In this document: positions 28,644 to 40,318 of the stretch, piece by piece | Numbering within the stretch: the stretch's first letter is position 1 | Layout: every line of letters begins with the position of its first letter | From: Hyaloraphidium curvatum | Lineage: Eukaryota > Monoblepharomycota > Hyaloraphidiomycetes > Hyaloraphidiales > Hyaloraphidiaceae | Assembly (NCBI GenBank): GCA_025558095.1 | Contig: JAIVFI010000007.1 | Location: 372,001 to 436,000, forward strand | Reading direction: 5' to 3' | DNA: 64,000 nt | Made by a program: the position numbers and the translations under genes | Notes under the pieces: model-generated | Database searches by the model: none | Seen by the model: the letters and a program-made list of their open reading frames with translations, nothing else | Told to the model about the DNA's origin: nothing

Positions 28644-29472
28644 ATGAGCACGAAGAGGTGCGGCACCGGCGCCGCCGCCCTCGGTTCCGATTTTCTGATA
28701 CGGCTTCCAATTTGTAATAGCTCGTCGGGCCTCCTACCCCTCACGGCGGACAACATCAAGCGGCTCCAGGACCAGTATGCCCGCGTCGCCCCGCTGCCGC
28801 TGGAGCAGCGCGTCATCCGCTGGCTGCAGTCGATCCCGATGTTCGTCGGCGACGCGCAGCACGACGTTGCGCCCGACCCGTACGCCGCGCCGCCGCCCGA
28901 GCTGCCGGCGCAGCGCTTCTTCGAGCCGGACGACCGGCTGCGCAACCCGAACACTCTGCTGCCCGGCGACCCCGGCGATGCCCGGAAGGACCTTGCGCAG
29001 CGCCGCCCCGTGAGGGCGCCTGCGATGCCCGGCGTACCGGCGGGCGGCGGGACGGCAAAGTACGCCGTGCCGTCGCCGGCGATGGACCGGGGGGCGGCAG
29101 CAGCGGCGGCCGCCGCGGGGAGGGAGGACCGGGCGAAACACGGGAAGGGGCGTCTTTGCTGCTACTTGAAGGTGGAGGTGTCGGGCAACACGCAGATGCT
29201 GCCGATCCACGAGGTGGGGTTACGTCAGGTCTCGCTTCTCCGCCGCTGACGATACCTCCCCCGCCGCTCCCCGCTCTCTCGCGTACCGCCTCGTTGCACG
29301 GCATACTCCTCCCTGCACATTGGATTCCGTTTCGGCCCTTGATCTCTGGCTGGATCAGTTCGATGCACCAAAGGAGCTCGCGTACAACTTCTGCAAATCC
29401 AACAACATCCTTGGATCTGTGGATTCCCTCACGGAACACATCACCACTGCGATTCAGAACTACCGCAAGTGA
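28644..29472 (+). CDS. Hypothetical protein with conserved C-terminal segment
   Basis: Exons 28644-29213 and 29359-29472 (145-bp intron, phase 0), 227 residues. The N-terminal part includes LLPLTADNIKRLQDQYARV and PLEQRVIRWLQSIPMFVG, a helical stretch; the middle is Ala/Pro/Gly-rich and disordered. Across the splice junction the C-terminus reads LKVEVSGNTQMLPIHEFDAP then ELAYNFCKSNNILGSVDSL and EHITTAIQNY. Its pattern (strand, LP, then a P-x-E-L-A-x-x-F-C helix) resembles a ubiquitin-binding PFU-like or similar short domain, but this is only an impression. Function unknown. Confidence 0.6.
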
Positions 29473-29629
29473 TGGCGGGACATGGGACGGGCCGCTGCAC
29501 GGCGCGGGCGGGCCCGCGTTAGACACGGGCGGGATGTGCGCCGGGATGGTGTGTACAGTAGAGAAAAAGGTCGGAAGACGACATCTCCATCACATTGTGA
29601 CGTGCATTTGATGGATTCGAGACGATCTT

Positions 29630-30870
29630 CTATACCATGGCCAGCGCGGCAGAGGGGACCAGTCCTAGCTCCTTCAGCGTTTTGCTCCGATCCGCTCCGT
29701 CCAAGACCTTGCGAGGGAAGGTGGTTGCAAGGCGGAACGCGCTTCCGGGTCGCTGCGCCGAGACAAAGGTGTAGATCGATTCAAGGGTATCGTCGGCGGG
29801 GAAGGTGTGCGTAATCGGAGGACCGTCCGTCGGGCGGATCTGAGGCCAGGTCGGTCAGGTACCGGAAACACGACGCAACATCTCAGCCAACCTGAATCTT
29901 TGCCTCGGTGTAGTTGCCCGAGCTGGCGGCGGGAGCTGCGGGCTTCGGTGCGGGGGCCGCGGTCGGAGGCGCCTGCCCTGCCCTCTCCGCCTTTTCCCTC
30001 GCCAGCCGCGCTTCCCGGTCCTTCTTGTCCTGCTCGATCTGCGCCTTGATCTTTTCCTTGGCCCGCTTCTCGGCCTCCTTTTCCCGCCTCGCGTCCTTTT
30101 CGGGCCATGCTCCATGAGAGAAATTGTCGGAGAAGTGAGAAAGCCCACGAACCTCGGCTGCCTTGATAATCTCGCGCTCCTTCATCTGCTGCTGCAGTTT
30201 CGCCATCTCCTGCCCCGTCGCGCGCCGCACTTTCTCTCGCTTCTTCTCTTCCTCCTCCTCCTCCTTTCGCTTCAGCTCCCTTTTCGCCGCGAGCTTCGCC
30301 TTCAGCTCTTCCAGCTTCTTTGCCTGGTCACGAAACGGAGATCAGCTCTCTCGCCGTTCCGACCATGCCTGAAGTGCCACCTTTTCCTCCGGGGTAAGTG
30401 GCTTGATCGCCTCCGTGCTCTCCTCAAAGTTCGTGTGCTCCGTCTTCATGGCATGGATCTGTAGACGGTCAAAGAGTTACAGAGTATGCAACCACCTTGA
30501 GAGCAACTCTAGCTTTCCTGAGCCGCGTTCTCGTCGCGCAGGATCTTGCCACAATCGGCGCACCGCAGGGACTGGGCCGTCTGCTGCGCGATGACCCCGT
30601 CGGCGTGGTCTGAACTCGCCGCGGGCGTCACGACCCGGCATCGGCCCCGGACACGCGATCCCAACCTTCCGCAGAGATATTCGCATCCTTTGCGTCGCCA
30701 TCGGCCGCCGCTCCGGGCTCCTCCGGGTTGTCGATGTCCGGATTGTCCTGGTTCTTCTCGAGCCAGTCGAGCGCGGCCTGCAGCCCCGCGTTCTTGGTAG
30801 CTTTCATCGCCTTCTTCGCCCGGACCTCCGGAACGCCGAAGTCGAGGAGGGTCTCATAGTCCGTCGGCAT
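29630..30870 (-). CDS. UBXN1: UBA-UBX protein (UBXN1/SAKS1-like p97 adaptor)
   Basis: Starts at ATG 30870 and ends at TAG 29630, with several introns. One is clear at about 29834-29888 (ATTCAG|GTTGGC...CCTCAG); others lie near 30110-30155, 30330-30370, 30460-30515 and 30550-30690. The N-terminus is a UBA domain (YETLLDFGVPEVRAKKAMKA, LQAALDWLEKNQ). A Cys motif (CADCGK) and HAMKTEH form the small zinc-finger-like segment. Next is PLTPEEK, then a long Glu/Lys coiled coil (RRATGQEMAKLQQQMKEREI). The end is the UBX domain (DGPPITHTFPADDTLESI, TFPRKVLD, LKELGLVPSA), though its S3/S4 loop is FPRK rather than the common FPR. Such proteins bring ubiquitinated substrates to the Cdc48/p97 ATPase. Confidence 0.88.
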
Positions 30871-31013
30871 CTTGGCCCGCGGGCAAGGGGATCTTGGAGT
30901 TCGAGGAGTGACCACAGGTCTCAAAAGAACGTGGAAGTCGGAGCCCAGAGCTGGAGGCGCTGTATTGCATAGCATACATCGAATGAACAGTGAATCCATA
31001 AGAGATCGATGCA

Positions 31014-33579
31014 TCAGTACGGACTGTTCACGATAGACGACCGGCTCTGATCGGAGGCGGGGCGGTAAGCGCAAGATCACTCCAGTAAAGCGATCTGCCC
31101 ACCTTCAGGTTCTTTGCAGGTGTCTGCAGCAGCTTAACCGGATCCTTGAGCTCACTGCTCTTGGCAATTGTGACATCGTTGGGCAGTGTCACGACGATCG
31201 ACCTGCCCTGGCCCGGCCGGAAGTCGTCCGTGACCACGTCCTCGGTGTACTGTTGGAGGCACCGGTGAGCATACGGCGACGATCGCACGATCCGAACATG
31301 GAACGCACCTTCTTGATCACGTAGTCGTAGAGCTTCCCCGCCTTGACCCGCCTGAAGTTCCAGGTGACGACGAACGGCCCCGTACCGGTCACGATGTACT
31401 TCTCGTCACCCTCGCCCGTGTTGAACCGCGCGCGGGTAAAGGACACCTCCACGCCCATGAACGCCACGTGCTCCGGCCGCAGCTTCAGCCGGATCGGCAT
31501 GGGCTTCTGCTCCCCCATGCGCTTATTGAACCCAGTGTCCTCCGTGCCCTTCAGGGACGTGTTGATGAGCAGGAGGTAGTCCTTGCACGTGGCCAGGATC
31601 CAGTCGCCCTTCTCCGTGACGTCGATGCCGATGATCGGGTCGCCGAAACCGGGCAGCATGGTCTTGGCGTTGATGCCGATCTTGTCGAACATGCGGATCT
31701 CGCCCTTTTCGGAGCCCACGGCCACATAGCCCTGACCGGTGGTGGCCATGCTGCTGAACTTTTGCTTCGTCGTGTACTGCTTGGAGGTTTCGGCGACGCG
31801 CTTGGCTCCAGACACCCTCGGGTCGATCACGAACAGTGAGTTGTGGTTCAGGCCGTTGATGGTGGAGGCGTTGGTCTTCTGGTCGTACTTGTGCGCCGGC
31901 GCAATCTCCTCCAGGGGCACGATCTCGTCCACGTTCCACTTCTCCACGACCTGACCGCGCTCCAGGTCCATGCGGTAGATGTTGTGCTCGTCGCCCGGCT
32001 TCATCATGAGCAGGTCCCTGTCGCGTTGGTGCAGCATGATCTTCGAAGGCGTGAAGGTCGCCTGCTTTTCCGACTCGCGCACGTCCGTGATGGCGGTCAC
32101 GAACTGCAGCTTGTCGTTGTCGCCGTACTTGAAGACGCCGATGCGGTCGCCGCGCACGACAAAGGACCGATCCGTCGCCTGGCCCACGGCCATCGAGCTG
32201 TTCTTGACGTTGGCGGGTCCGCCGACCTTCACCGCTTCCTCGTCCTCCTCGCTCTCCTCGGATTCGTCCTGCTCGCCGGTATCCGTGCCCGCAGCGTCGG
32301 CGCGATCCCCTTCCGCCTGCTTTTCCCGCTCATCTTCCTCGTCCGCCAGGTCATAGAAGTTGTCCTCCATCTCCACGTCGTCCCGGTACCCGTCCAGGAT
32401 GTACTTTTGCTCGTCGCTCTTCACCTTTGCGAACGAGCTCTCGTTCAGCGTTTCCCAGAGGCACTGCCCAAACATTTCCCGGAACGCGGTCTCGTTGGTT
32501 GCGTCGTTGAAGCGGATGCTCCACGACCAGATCTGATTGTCCTCGTCAAAGTAGCACCAGACAAAGGACAGGTGCTCGTGCGAAAAGACGGGGTTCATGC
32601 GCTGCTCCACCGCCTGCGAGATGAGCCCCTTGTCGCCCGCCATGACGCTGAACCAGAACTTGAACTTGTCGACCTTTTGGATCTCGGCAGTGACGTTGCG
32701 CACCCGGAGGTGGAACTGGTTCACGCGGGGGTCGAACTGGTACAGGTCCCCGGCCGCTTTGACGACGCTGGAGCCAACCGGTGCGTTGCGCACCGGGGGT
32801 ATCGCCAGCTCCTGCGAAGGAGGCTCGGCGGCGGCGGGCGATTTGGGGGTCGATGCCGCCGCCGCAGGCCCCGCCGACGGGCCAGCGGGCGTCGAGGCAG
32901 ATCCGGCACCGCCGGGTTTTCCGACCGGGGTCGGTGCGGCAGATCCCGCCTCTCCAGGCTTGGCAGCTTTCGCAGGTGTGGCCGCGGCGCTGCCCGCCGC
33001 AGCTTTTGCGGCGAGCGCAAACTCTGCAAGGTCCTCGTCCCGAACGCCGCCCGCGTCAGTCAGGTTCCTGCGCTCGTACATGGCACGGTAAACGCAGCGC
33101 ACAAATTCGTCCAACAGGGCCCTCATGATGTCGGGCCGATCGCCGACATCGGGGTAGAACGAGTATGACTTTCCCCGGCCCTCGGCCAGGTCCAGCCAGG
33201 AGAATTTGACCTCGTCGGTCCTGTTGTCCACGCGGAACCCCATGGATTCGTCGATCAGGAACGCGCGCTCCTCGTCGAACAGCTCGTCCACGTTCTGGAT
33301 GTTCTCCGCGCCCTCCTCGGGGATCCGCTCCGCGACCAGCTGGTAGTTGAACGGTTCCGAGGTCTTGCGCACCAGGAGCCGAGCGTCAAGATAGATCTGC
33401 TCGTCCGGGTTGAGCCGCCGGCTCGGGTCGGTCAGGAAGAGGCCGCCGTGCGGGACGGTGAACACGACCTGCGGGACGGAAGCGCGTGAGAACGAGTTCG
33501 GAACAGGGCTTGCGCTACTCACGCTGTCGGACTTGTTCCATGGGCTGAATATGCTCGCGATTTTGCTGAGGAACGACAT
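31014..33579 (-). CDS. VID27: VID27 family protein
   Basis: Exons (complement) 31014-31046, 31103-31249 and 31309-33579, 816 residues. The N-terminal domain (MSFLSKIASIFSPWNKSDS, HGGLFLTDP) is followed by a Pro/Ala linker and a PH-like part. The C-terminal half is a beta-propeller-like VID27 domain: IYRMDLERGQVVEKWNVDE, GLNHNSLFVIDPR, GEIRMFDKIGINAKT, DPIIGIDVTEKGDWILATC, and VVTWNFRRVKAGKLYDYVIK. An acidic stretch rich in Glu and Asp separates the halves. Yeast Vid27 was named for vacuolar import and degradation of fructose-bisphosphatase; its biochemistry is unclear. The last exon (SRSSIVNSPY) restores the family C-terminus and is reached by a 56-bp intron. Confidence 0.93.
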
Positions 33580-33876
33580 TGTCGGGCGGTGGGGCCCAAC
33601 CGCGCGGGTGGTGGAGCGTTCTTCTCAACCGAGTCGCGCTGAGCGCAGCAGCGAGGCGACCGGCTGTCGCGATGTGCGGTGCCGAAGGAAGAGCAATACG
33701 GCACTGCGCACCTCCGAGCGGGCCGCTGAATGAATACGCAGGAAAGATGTGGGTGTGTGTGAAATGTGGGAGCGAGCTTGCGGAGCGCTCGCGCCCGTGC
33801 AGCCCCGCGTAACGGCGCTGCGAAGGGACAGGCGACCCGGCAAAGAGAACCCCTGCTGGCCACCTCCAGAGGAGCG

Positions 33877-35843
33877 ATGCGCCCGGCAGACGAGCAGGCG
33901 TACGGGCTCTTGAGCGCATCGGTCGCTTCCGCCCCGAATGGCATCGCCGGAGGGTCGGATGCGGCAGACCCCGGTCGCCGGGTACACCCCATGCACGATG
34001 CGGCTCCGCCGGAGGAAGGACGCGAGCCGGACGATGACGATGGCAGCGATCCGATGCCTCACTTACCCCGGCGGCTCACGGTCCAGCTGCGGGGCGTCTT
34101 TGCCGCCTTCCGCAAGCGTTACACACGGAATCCTCTGACGCTGCGGTTTCACGACCGGCGGATGGAGCGGGAGTTTGAAGCAACAATGAACAAGGGCTCG
34201 GCGCTCATGAACAGCCTCCTCATGCTTCTGGGCAGCGGGCAGCTTGGTTTCGTCTTGGTCTGGCAAGCCTTGACTTGGGGCACGAAGAGCGCCAAGTTCT
34301 GGCAGGTGTTTCCCTACCAAATAGCCGGGCTCGTCTTTGCTCTCGTGACCGGTATTGGGGTCTATCTTGTTCCCGCCCCGCGGAAGCGGCAGCGTCTCGT
34401 GTGGTCTTTCCTCTACGGCGCGATCGTTATCCTGCTCTTCGTCGTCATGGACACGGTCGAGCACGTAAATTGGCAGCCCACGGACGACTCTCCCGTCGAG
34501 GTCTTTGTGAGCGGCAACCTCATGGTCCTCCTGTTTGTCTACGCTAGCACGCTGCAGATCCCGATCGTCAATTCCGCGATTGGGATCACAATTGCTCTAT
34601 GCTCACATGTGCGTTGCAGAATCGGCAGTCCGCCCGGGCTACAGCTGACCCCTGCGAACTGCAGATCGCTGCGTACGCCACTTTTGTGCCGCAGTCGCTC
34701 CTCAGGGGATACATTCCCTCGATCACGATTTACTTTACGTCTTGCATCGTCGGCGTTGCGGGCGGCTGGCTGCGCGAGCGGAACGCACGGGAACGGGTCC
34801 TGATGGAGAAGTTCACCAAGACCGAGGTCGTAGCCAGCCTCGCCGAGGGACTCGCCGCCATGCGGAGCGTGGACGTGGGCCTGGGCACGGGCGACTGTGC
34901 CAAGTCTGACGACGGGGCTCTCAAGGAGAACCCCGAGGGCCTGGCATGGTGGGATCGCCTGGGGATGCGGCTCGGTCTGGGAAAGCGCCGTCGGAATGCG
35001 GTAGCCCCCGAGGGAAGCTCCTCCGAGAAGCGCTCCTGGAGCCTCGTCGGCTTTGTGCGCCACAAGATCCTCCTCACATTCCGCGACCCCGCCCTCGAAA
35101 AGGCATTCGCCGCCCACTTCAACCACCAGCACGCGCACACCCTGTTCCGGATCGAGATGGTCTTCATCGCCGTCTCCACCGTCATCCACGCCCTGATCGA
35201 CTTCACGACGTACCACGGCTTCCTGATCTCCGACCTGGATTTCGTGCTCTGGCTCGCCATAACGGGCGCCGTCACCTCCTTCAGCTTCCTCCTCTCCTTC
35301 CTCGGCGCCGTGCGCCGCCGCCCGCTGCTCTTCCAGCTCATCTGCTTCTCCGCCAACATGGTCGTCCTCCAGACCGTGCTCGTGCTGTACGCGACCAACA
35401 GGTACAAGCACGAGCGCAACGTGTACGCCCCGATCGCCGTCGAGATCATCCTCGCCTCGGCCGGCGAGTCGGGCATGCGGCTGCCCTTCTTCTACGCCTT
35501 TGCGGGCGTCGTCTCGGCCTCGTCCGCCGTCAAGGTTGCGATCGGGTGGACCAACCTGCGGGAGCTGGTGGACGTGGTCTTTCCCTGCCTCGTCGGGATC
35601 CTGTACGGCACCCTCAGCGAGCGCGAGGTCCGGTGGTGGTACATTGTGCGGCAGAGGGCGGTGGGTGCGAGCGTGCGGGCGCAGCACGGACGTCTGACTG
35701 GACAGCGATCTGTCGCAGCTTGCCAAGGTCCACCAGGTGCGCCCAGACGATGCCTCAGAGTAAGGCATTGCCTCGGAACCCGCGATCGTTGGGACAAAAC
35801 AGGACACCGAATGAAAAGCCCGAAAGGGAGCCAGAAGCAGTAG
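33877..35843 (+). CDS. Multi-pass membrane protein with duplicated modules
   Basis: Exons 33877-34608 and 34665-35843 (56-bp intron), 636 residues. After an acidic Pro/Asp-rich cytosolic start there are two similar modules. Each begins with a motif of the form F-x-D-xx-(M/L)-E-xx-F: LRFHDRRMEREFEATM and LLTFRDPALEKAFAAHF. Each is followed by about six hydrophobic spans and separated by a polar loop. This type of membrane region precedes class III nucleotide cyclases or sensor domains in some protists and zoosporic fungi, but no catalytic domain is present here. The C-terminal 60 residues are low complexity and may include unspliced sequence. Head-to-head with VID27. Confidence 0.6.
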
Positions 35844-35946
35844 TTTGCAGAGACGTATGTTGCGGACGTGACGTGTCTTGCAAAGGAATGGTGAAGGAGT
35901 AGATTCTATCCGGGCATCTCTAGCGGTATCACCGTCCCCCTGCCGC

Positions 35947-37987
35947 CTACCGGCGCTCGTACACCACCTCGCACGCGCCCATGGGCAGCACAAACAGCCT
36001 GGCAAAATCCGGCGTGGGGAAGACCTCCTCGCCCGTCTTGGGGTCCCTCGGCAGCGACAGCTTGTGCGTGCGCAGGAGGGTGGCGATGATGGACTTGATC
36101 TGAACGTAGGCGAAGGATTCGCCGATGCAGCGGTGGCGGCCTGCTCAAAGGGTCAGCGAATGTAGAGTGCGGAGGCCAGGAGAGACATACCGGCGCCGAA
36201 GGGGAGGTAGTTGCTCTTTGCGCTCTTTTCCGCCACGTCGAAACCCCCGTAGACCCACTCGTTCGACCCGGACTCGGCCTTCTTGAAGAACCGGTAGGGG
36301 TCGAACTTGTACGGGTTGGGGTAGTTGCGCTCGTCGAGCTGGCCCACGGCGGGCGAGGCGCAGACGAAGTTGCCGGCGGGGATGACGTAGTCCTTGTACT
36401 GCACGTCGCGGATCACCTTGCGCATGATTGCGATGATGGGCGGGTGGATGCGGAGGGTTTCCTGTTACGCACGACCAGGGTGAGTGCTGTCCGCCCAAGA
36501 ACGGTGGCCGCAATCCCACCTTCAGGCACGCGTCCAGGAGCTCCATCTTCTTCAGCGACTCGTAGTCCATCTCCGGCAGGTCCGCGGGCTTGGTGTCGGG
36601 CTTGCCCGTGAGCACCTCGGACTGCTCCCGGATCAGGGCCTCCTGGATCTCGGGGTTCTGGGCGATGTGCATGAGCATCCAGACCGAGGTCGCGGACGAG
36701 GTGTGGGAGCCGGCCATCAGGATCGCCTGAAACAGGGGCGTTGCTGGTCAGGACCGAAGAGAAAGGCCACCAGGGGGCAGCCCACGATCATGAAGCACGC
36801 CACGGCGGTCTCGCTCATGTGCTCGCCCGACTTGTACTTGGCGTCCATCAGATGGCTCAGCATGTCGTAGCGCACCTGCCCCGAGGTGTCCTCCTTGCGC
36901 GCGCGGAGGATGGACATGAAGAGCTTGCGCAGCTCCATGTGCGCGGCGTCGCGCTTGTAGAACGAGGGCAGGGGGAGCCACTCGAAGAGGAAGTTGACGG
37001 GGGTGAAGCCGTCGTCGAGGTCGTGGTACAGCTGGGCGACTGCGGGCCGGACGGGTGAGCTCACCGTGGGGTGGTGAAGTCGGATCGGTCGACTCACTCC
37101 GCGAGTCCATCTGGTCCCTGATCTCCTTGCCAAAGAGGCACCGGCTGGCCGTGTAGATGATGAGCTGGGCCAGGGCGTCGGAGGCCTTGCCCGTCTGCGG
37201 CTTGTCCGCCAGCGGCCACTTGGCGTCGAAGTAGTTGCGGGTCTCCTCGGCGCAGTAGCCGACGTAGACCTTGAGCGCGGTCGTGTTGAGGGCGTCCTTG
37301 ACGAACCTGGGCGCCAATCGCGCGAGAACAATCGAGGCAGTAAGGTTGGCAGCGTGGCGAGGCGAAGGGAGCCGGGTGGAGCCGGGGAACACGAGATCAG
37401 AAATGTGGCGGGGACGGCGGCTTCTCGCGCGGCGCACCTCTTCTGCTCCATGAGCACGGCGTTCTCGACGTCGTAGACGACCTCGGGCCCAAACACCGGC
37501 ACCGTCAGCGACTTGTACGCCTCCTCGGCCGACACGTTTGCCAGGGCGGCGTTGAAGAGGAAGTTGTTGCCGTCGGGGCCGAGGACGTAGGTCATCTTGC
37601 GCCCGAACATGAGGAACGTGAAGCAGTCCCCGTACTAGCACGATCACGCATGTCGATCGCCGGCAGAAAGCCGTCCAAGAGGCGTCAGTGGGCGCCTGGT
37701 AGACGGGACGGGCAACCCACGGTGTCGAGCTTCTCGCGCAGGAACTCGAGCGGCCGCATGCCGAAGGTGACCATCGAGCCGATGAACGGCACGGTGTAGG
37801 GGATCATCGGCGGCTCGTCCAGCACGCGGCCGTCCTTTGCGACGTGCGAGCGACGGCGCGTCTGCGACAGGCGGAAGAGCCAGTTCGCGACGGCGACGGC
37901 GAGCACCGTCAGCGCGAGCACGGCCGTGACGGACAGCCCGGCGGGCGCCGCGGCGGCCGCGGCGGCGGAGCCCGAGGAGTTTGCCAT
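35947..37987 (-). CDS. ERG11: Sterol 14-alpha-demethylase, CYP51 (ERG11)
   Basis: Seven exons (complement): 35947-36140, 36191-36471, 36530-36726, 36786-37039, 37098-37306, 37438-37634 and 37721-37987; 532 residues. An Ala-rich N-terminus leads into a single membrane anchor (VTAVLALTVLAVAVANWLF). CYP51 marks are YGDCFTFLMFGRKMTYVLGP (B region), DDGFTPVNFLFEWLPLPSFYKRD, the I helix AILMAGSHTSSATSVW with the family's HTSS, ETLRIHPPI, and the haem-binding loop PFGAGRHRCIGES with its Cys. The enzyme removes the 14-methyl of lanosterol or eburicol in the ER, in the ergosterol pathway. It is divergent from HMG-CoA synthase with 274 bp between starts. An insertion at FDVAEKSAKSNYLP before the haem loop is also seen in fungal CYP51. 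Confidence 0.94.
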
Positions 37988-38261
37988 CTCGGCGAATGGA
38001 GAGCTTTGAGCGGGTGCAGGCCGAAGTCCGAAGACCACCAGTTTCCAGCCCCGGGCTGGGGAGTTGAGCCCGCGCTGGCATCGAACCACGTCTCCGTCCC
38101 TCGTCAAAAAGCGACGTGCACGGGACTGCGCCTCGCTGACAACGGGAGGCGTTTAGTACGCCCCTCCTCGCACACACCCCCGGCCGCCGCGGACCGCCCG
38201 CCGCCCCGCTCGCCCCCCAACCCGCCCCGCTGCCGCCTCCGCGCACACGGACAACACCGCG
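37988..38261. promoter_or_regulatory. Shared promoter of CYP51 and HMG-CoA synthase
   Basis: 274 bp separate the two divergent start codons. It holds an AAAAAGC run on the minus-oriented half and pyrimidine-rich CCGCCCCG blocks close to the HMGS start. Two ACGT cores (38087-38091 region and 38111-38116 region) are present. I see no exact SREBP or Upc2 site, so any sterol-regulatory role is inference from gene pairing. Confidence 0.55.
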
Positions 38262-40318
38262 ATGCTCGCAAAGGCAAAGTTCGACGCCGCATCGCGCGCC
38301 GGCAAGGCCCGCGACGTCGGCATCTGCGCGATGGAGGTGTACTTCCCGCGCCAGTGCGTCGACCAGGAGGACCTCGGTGGGTGTCCCGACCGCGAACGCG
38401 CGTCCCGGAAAGCGGGGCGCCCCCGGCTGCCCGGTCGAGGGGGGCGGGGCCGCGCTGCGCATGGCGGCGATCGGCCGGCCGCGCTTTTCGGGGCTTCGCT
38501 GTGGCCTCTGGCGGCCCGGAACGGGCCCTCCCTTCAAGGGCGGCCAGTTGGATCTGAGCCCTGTGCAGGGCGTACGGGCTGCGCGAGCGGCTCCGTTCCG
38601 TGCGTGCGATCGGCCCACAGGGCGACCTGCGCATCGGTTGCATCTCCGAGGCTCCGGCGCCCGCCCTTCGCCGGCCGCGCCCGAACCCGCTTCTCACCTG
38701 TCTCCGCCCCGGACCGCCGCTGACCCCCCTTCCCTCCCGTTTCCCCAGAGCGGTTCGACGGGGCCTCGACGGGCAAGTACACCATCGGCCTCGGGCAGAC
38801 CAAGATGGCCTTTTGCGACGACAGGGAGGACATCAACTCGATCTGCCTGACCGGTGGGTTTCCAGCCGGTCCGTCGTCCAGAATCAACTCTGACGACACG
38901 GCATATCTTGTGGTTCCCACAGTGGTCGAAAGCCTCATGGCCAAGTACAAGATCCCGTACACGGCCATCGGCCGCCTCGAGGTCGGCACCGAGACCATCA
39001 TCGACAAGTCCAAGTCCACCAAGTCGGTCCTCATGCAGCTCTTCCAGACCCACGGCAACACCGCCATCGAGGGCGTCGACACGCACAACGCCTGCTACGG
39101 CGGCACCAACGCGCTCTTCAACGCCATCAACTGGGTCGAGTCGTCCTCGTGGGACGGCAGGTTCGCGCTCGTCGTGGCGGGGGACATCGCCGTGTACGCG
39201 CACGGGAACGCCAGGCCCACGGGCGGCGCGGGTGCCGTGGCGATGCTGGTCGGGCCGGACGCGGTGCTGGTCGCCGACGCCGGTGAGTAGCTGGGCGGAC
39301 TTCCGTCGTGAAGATGGGAGCTGACGCCGCCTTCCCGCCGCCCAGGGATCCGCGGCACGCACATGGAGCACGCCTGGGACTTTTTCAAGCCCGACCTGTC
39401 GTCCGAGTTCCCCGAGGTCGACGGCAAGCTCTCGGTGTCGTGCTACCTGGGCGCGCTCGACGCGTGCTACGCGCGCTACTTGGAAAAGTTCGAGGCGCTC
39501 GCGGGCGGGCACCTCAAGATGGACGACTTCGACTACTTCTGCTTCCACTCGCCCTACACCAAGCTCGTGCAGAAGTCGTTCGCGCGGCTGGCGCTGGGCG
39601 ACTTTGTGCGGGACCCGTCCAACCCCATGTACGCCGCGCTGCTCGAGAAGTTCAAGGTGGGGCGTGGCGCGGGATCCTGCTGATGTCCGGCATAAGCTCA
39701 TCCACCTCCTCTTGTCCCAGGACGTCAAGCCCGAGGACACGTACTTTGACCGCGAGGTCGAAAAGACCTTCATGGACTTTTCCAAGGCCACCTTCAACAA
39801 GAAGGTCGCGCCGTCGCTGCTCGCCGCCAAGCAGCTGGGCAACATGTACTGCGGCTCGCTGTACGGCGGCCTGGCGTCGCTCGTGAGCGAGCTCGAGCCC
39901 GAGTCGCTGGTGGGTTGCACCGATCGCGGCGTTGCGCGGTTTGGAGCCTGACCTCCCTTGCCTTCCATTGCAGCTCGGCAAGCGCATCGTCCTCTTCTCC
40001 TACGGCTCCGGCCTCGCCTCCACCATGTTCTCCTTCACCGTCGCCCGCCCCACCGACGCCCTCCGCGCCGCCGTCGACATCCGCGCCCGCCTCGACTCGC
40101 GGCTCGTCGTCCCCGCCGAGGAGTTCGATGCCGCCATGCGCCTGCGCGAGGAGACGCACCAGCTCAAGGGGTACGTCCCCAAGAGCGACCCTGCGCGTAT
40201 GTTCCCGGGGGCGTACTACCTCGAGAGCGTGGACGACAAGTTCCGGCGGTCGTACGGGCGCGCGGGGGGCAAGGCCGCCCCCGTGGCTGTCAACGGGGCG
40301 GCGAACGGGGCGCACTAA
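38262..40318 (+). CDS. ERG13: HMG-CoA synthase (ERG13)
   Basis: Six exons: 38262-38376, 38749-38853, 38923-39282, 39346-39656, 39721-39909 and 39974-40318; 474 residues. It condenses acetyl-CoA with acetoacetyl-CoA at the head of the mevalonate pathway. The N-terminus reads [18 protein letters not shown]. The general-base Glu is in [16 protein letters not shown], the acylated Cys in [16 protein letters not shown], and the active-site His in [32 protein letters not shown] and [14 protein letters not shown] complete the thiolase fold. There is no mitochondrial presequence, so the cytosolic isoform is expected. The first intron is 372 bp, far longer than any other here. Divergent from CYP51. Confidence 0.96.

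Noticed and set aside
33877-35843. Assignment as an adenylyl or guanylyl cyclase
   Set aside because: Only the membrane-module style is suggestive; no class III cyclase catalytic motif is present in the frame or immediately downstream.
34539-36005. A 488-codon minus-strand frame over the membrane-protein gene
   Set aside because: It is a run of His/Asp/Glu/Gly repeats created by the codon pattern of the hydrophobic plus-strand gene.
38085-38110. A tRNA-like T-loop (GGTTCGATGCC on the minus strand) in the CYP51-HMGS promoter
   Set aside because: The stem does not pair properly and no acceptor, D or anticodon arms can be fitted.
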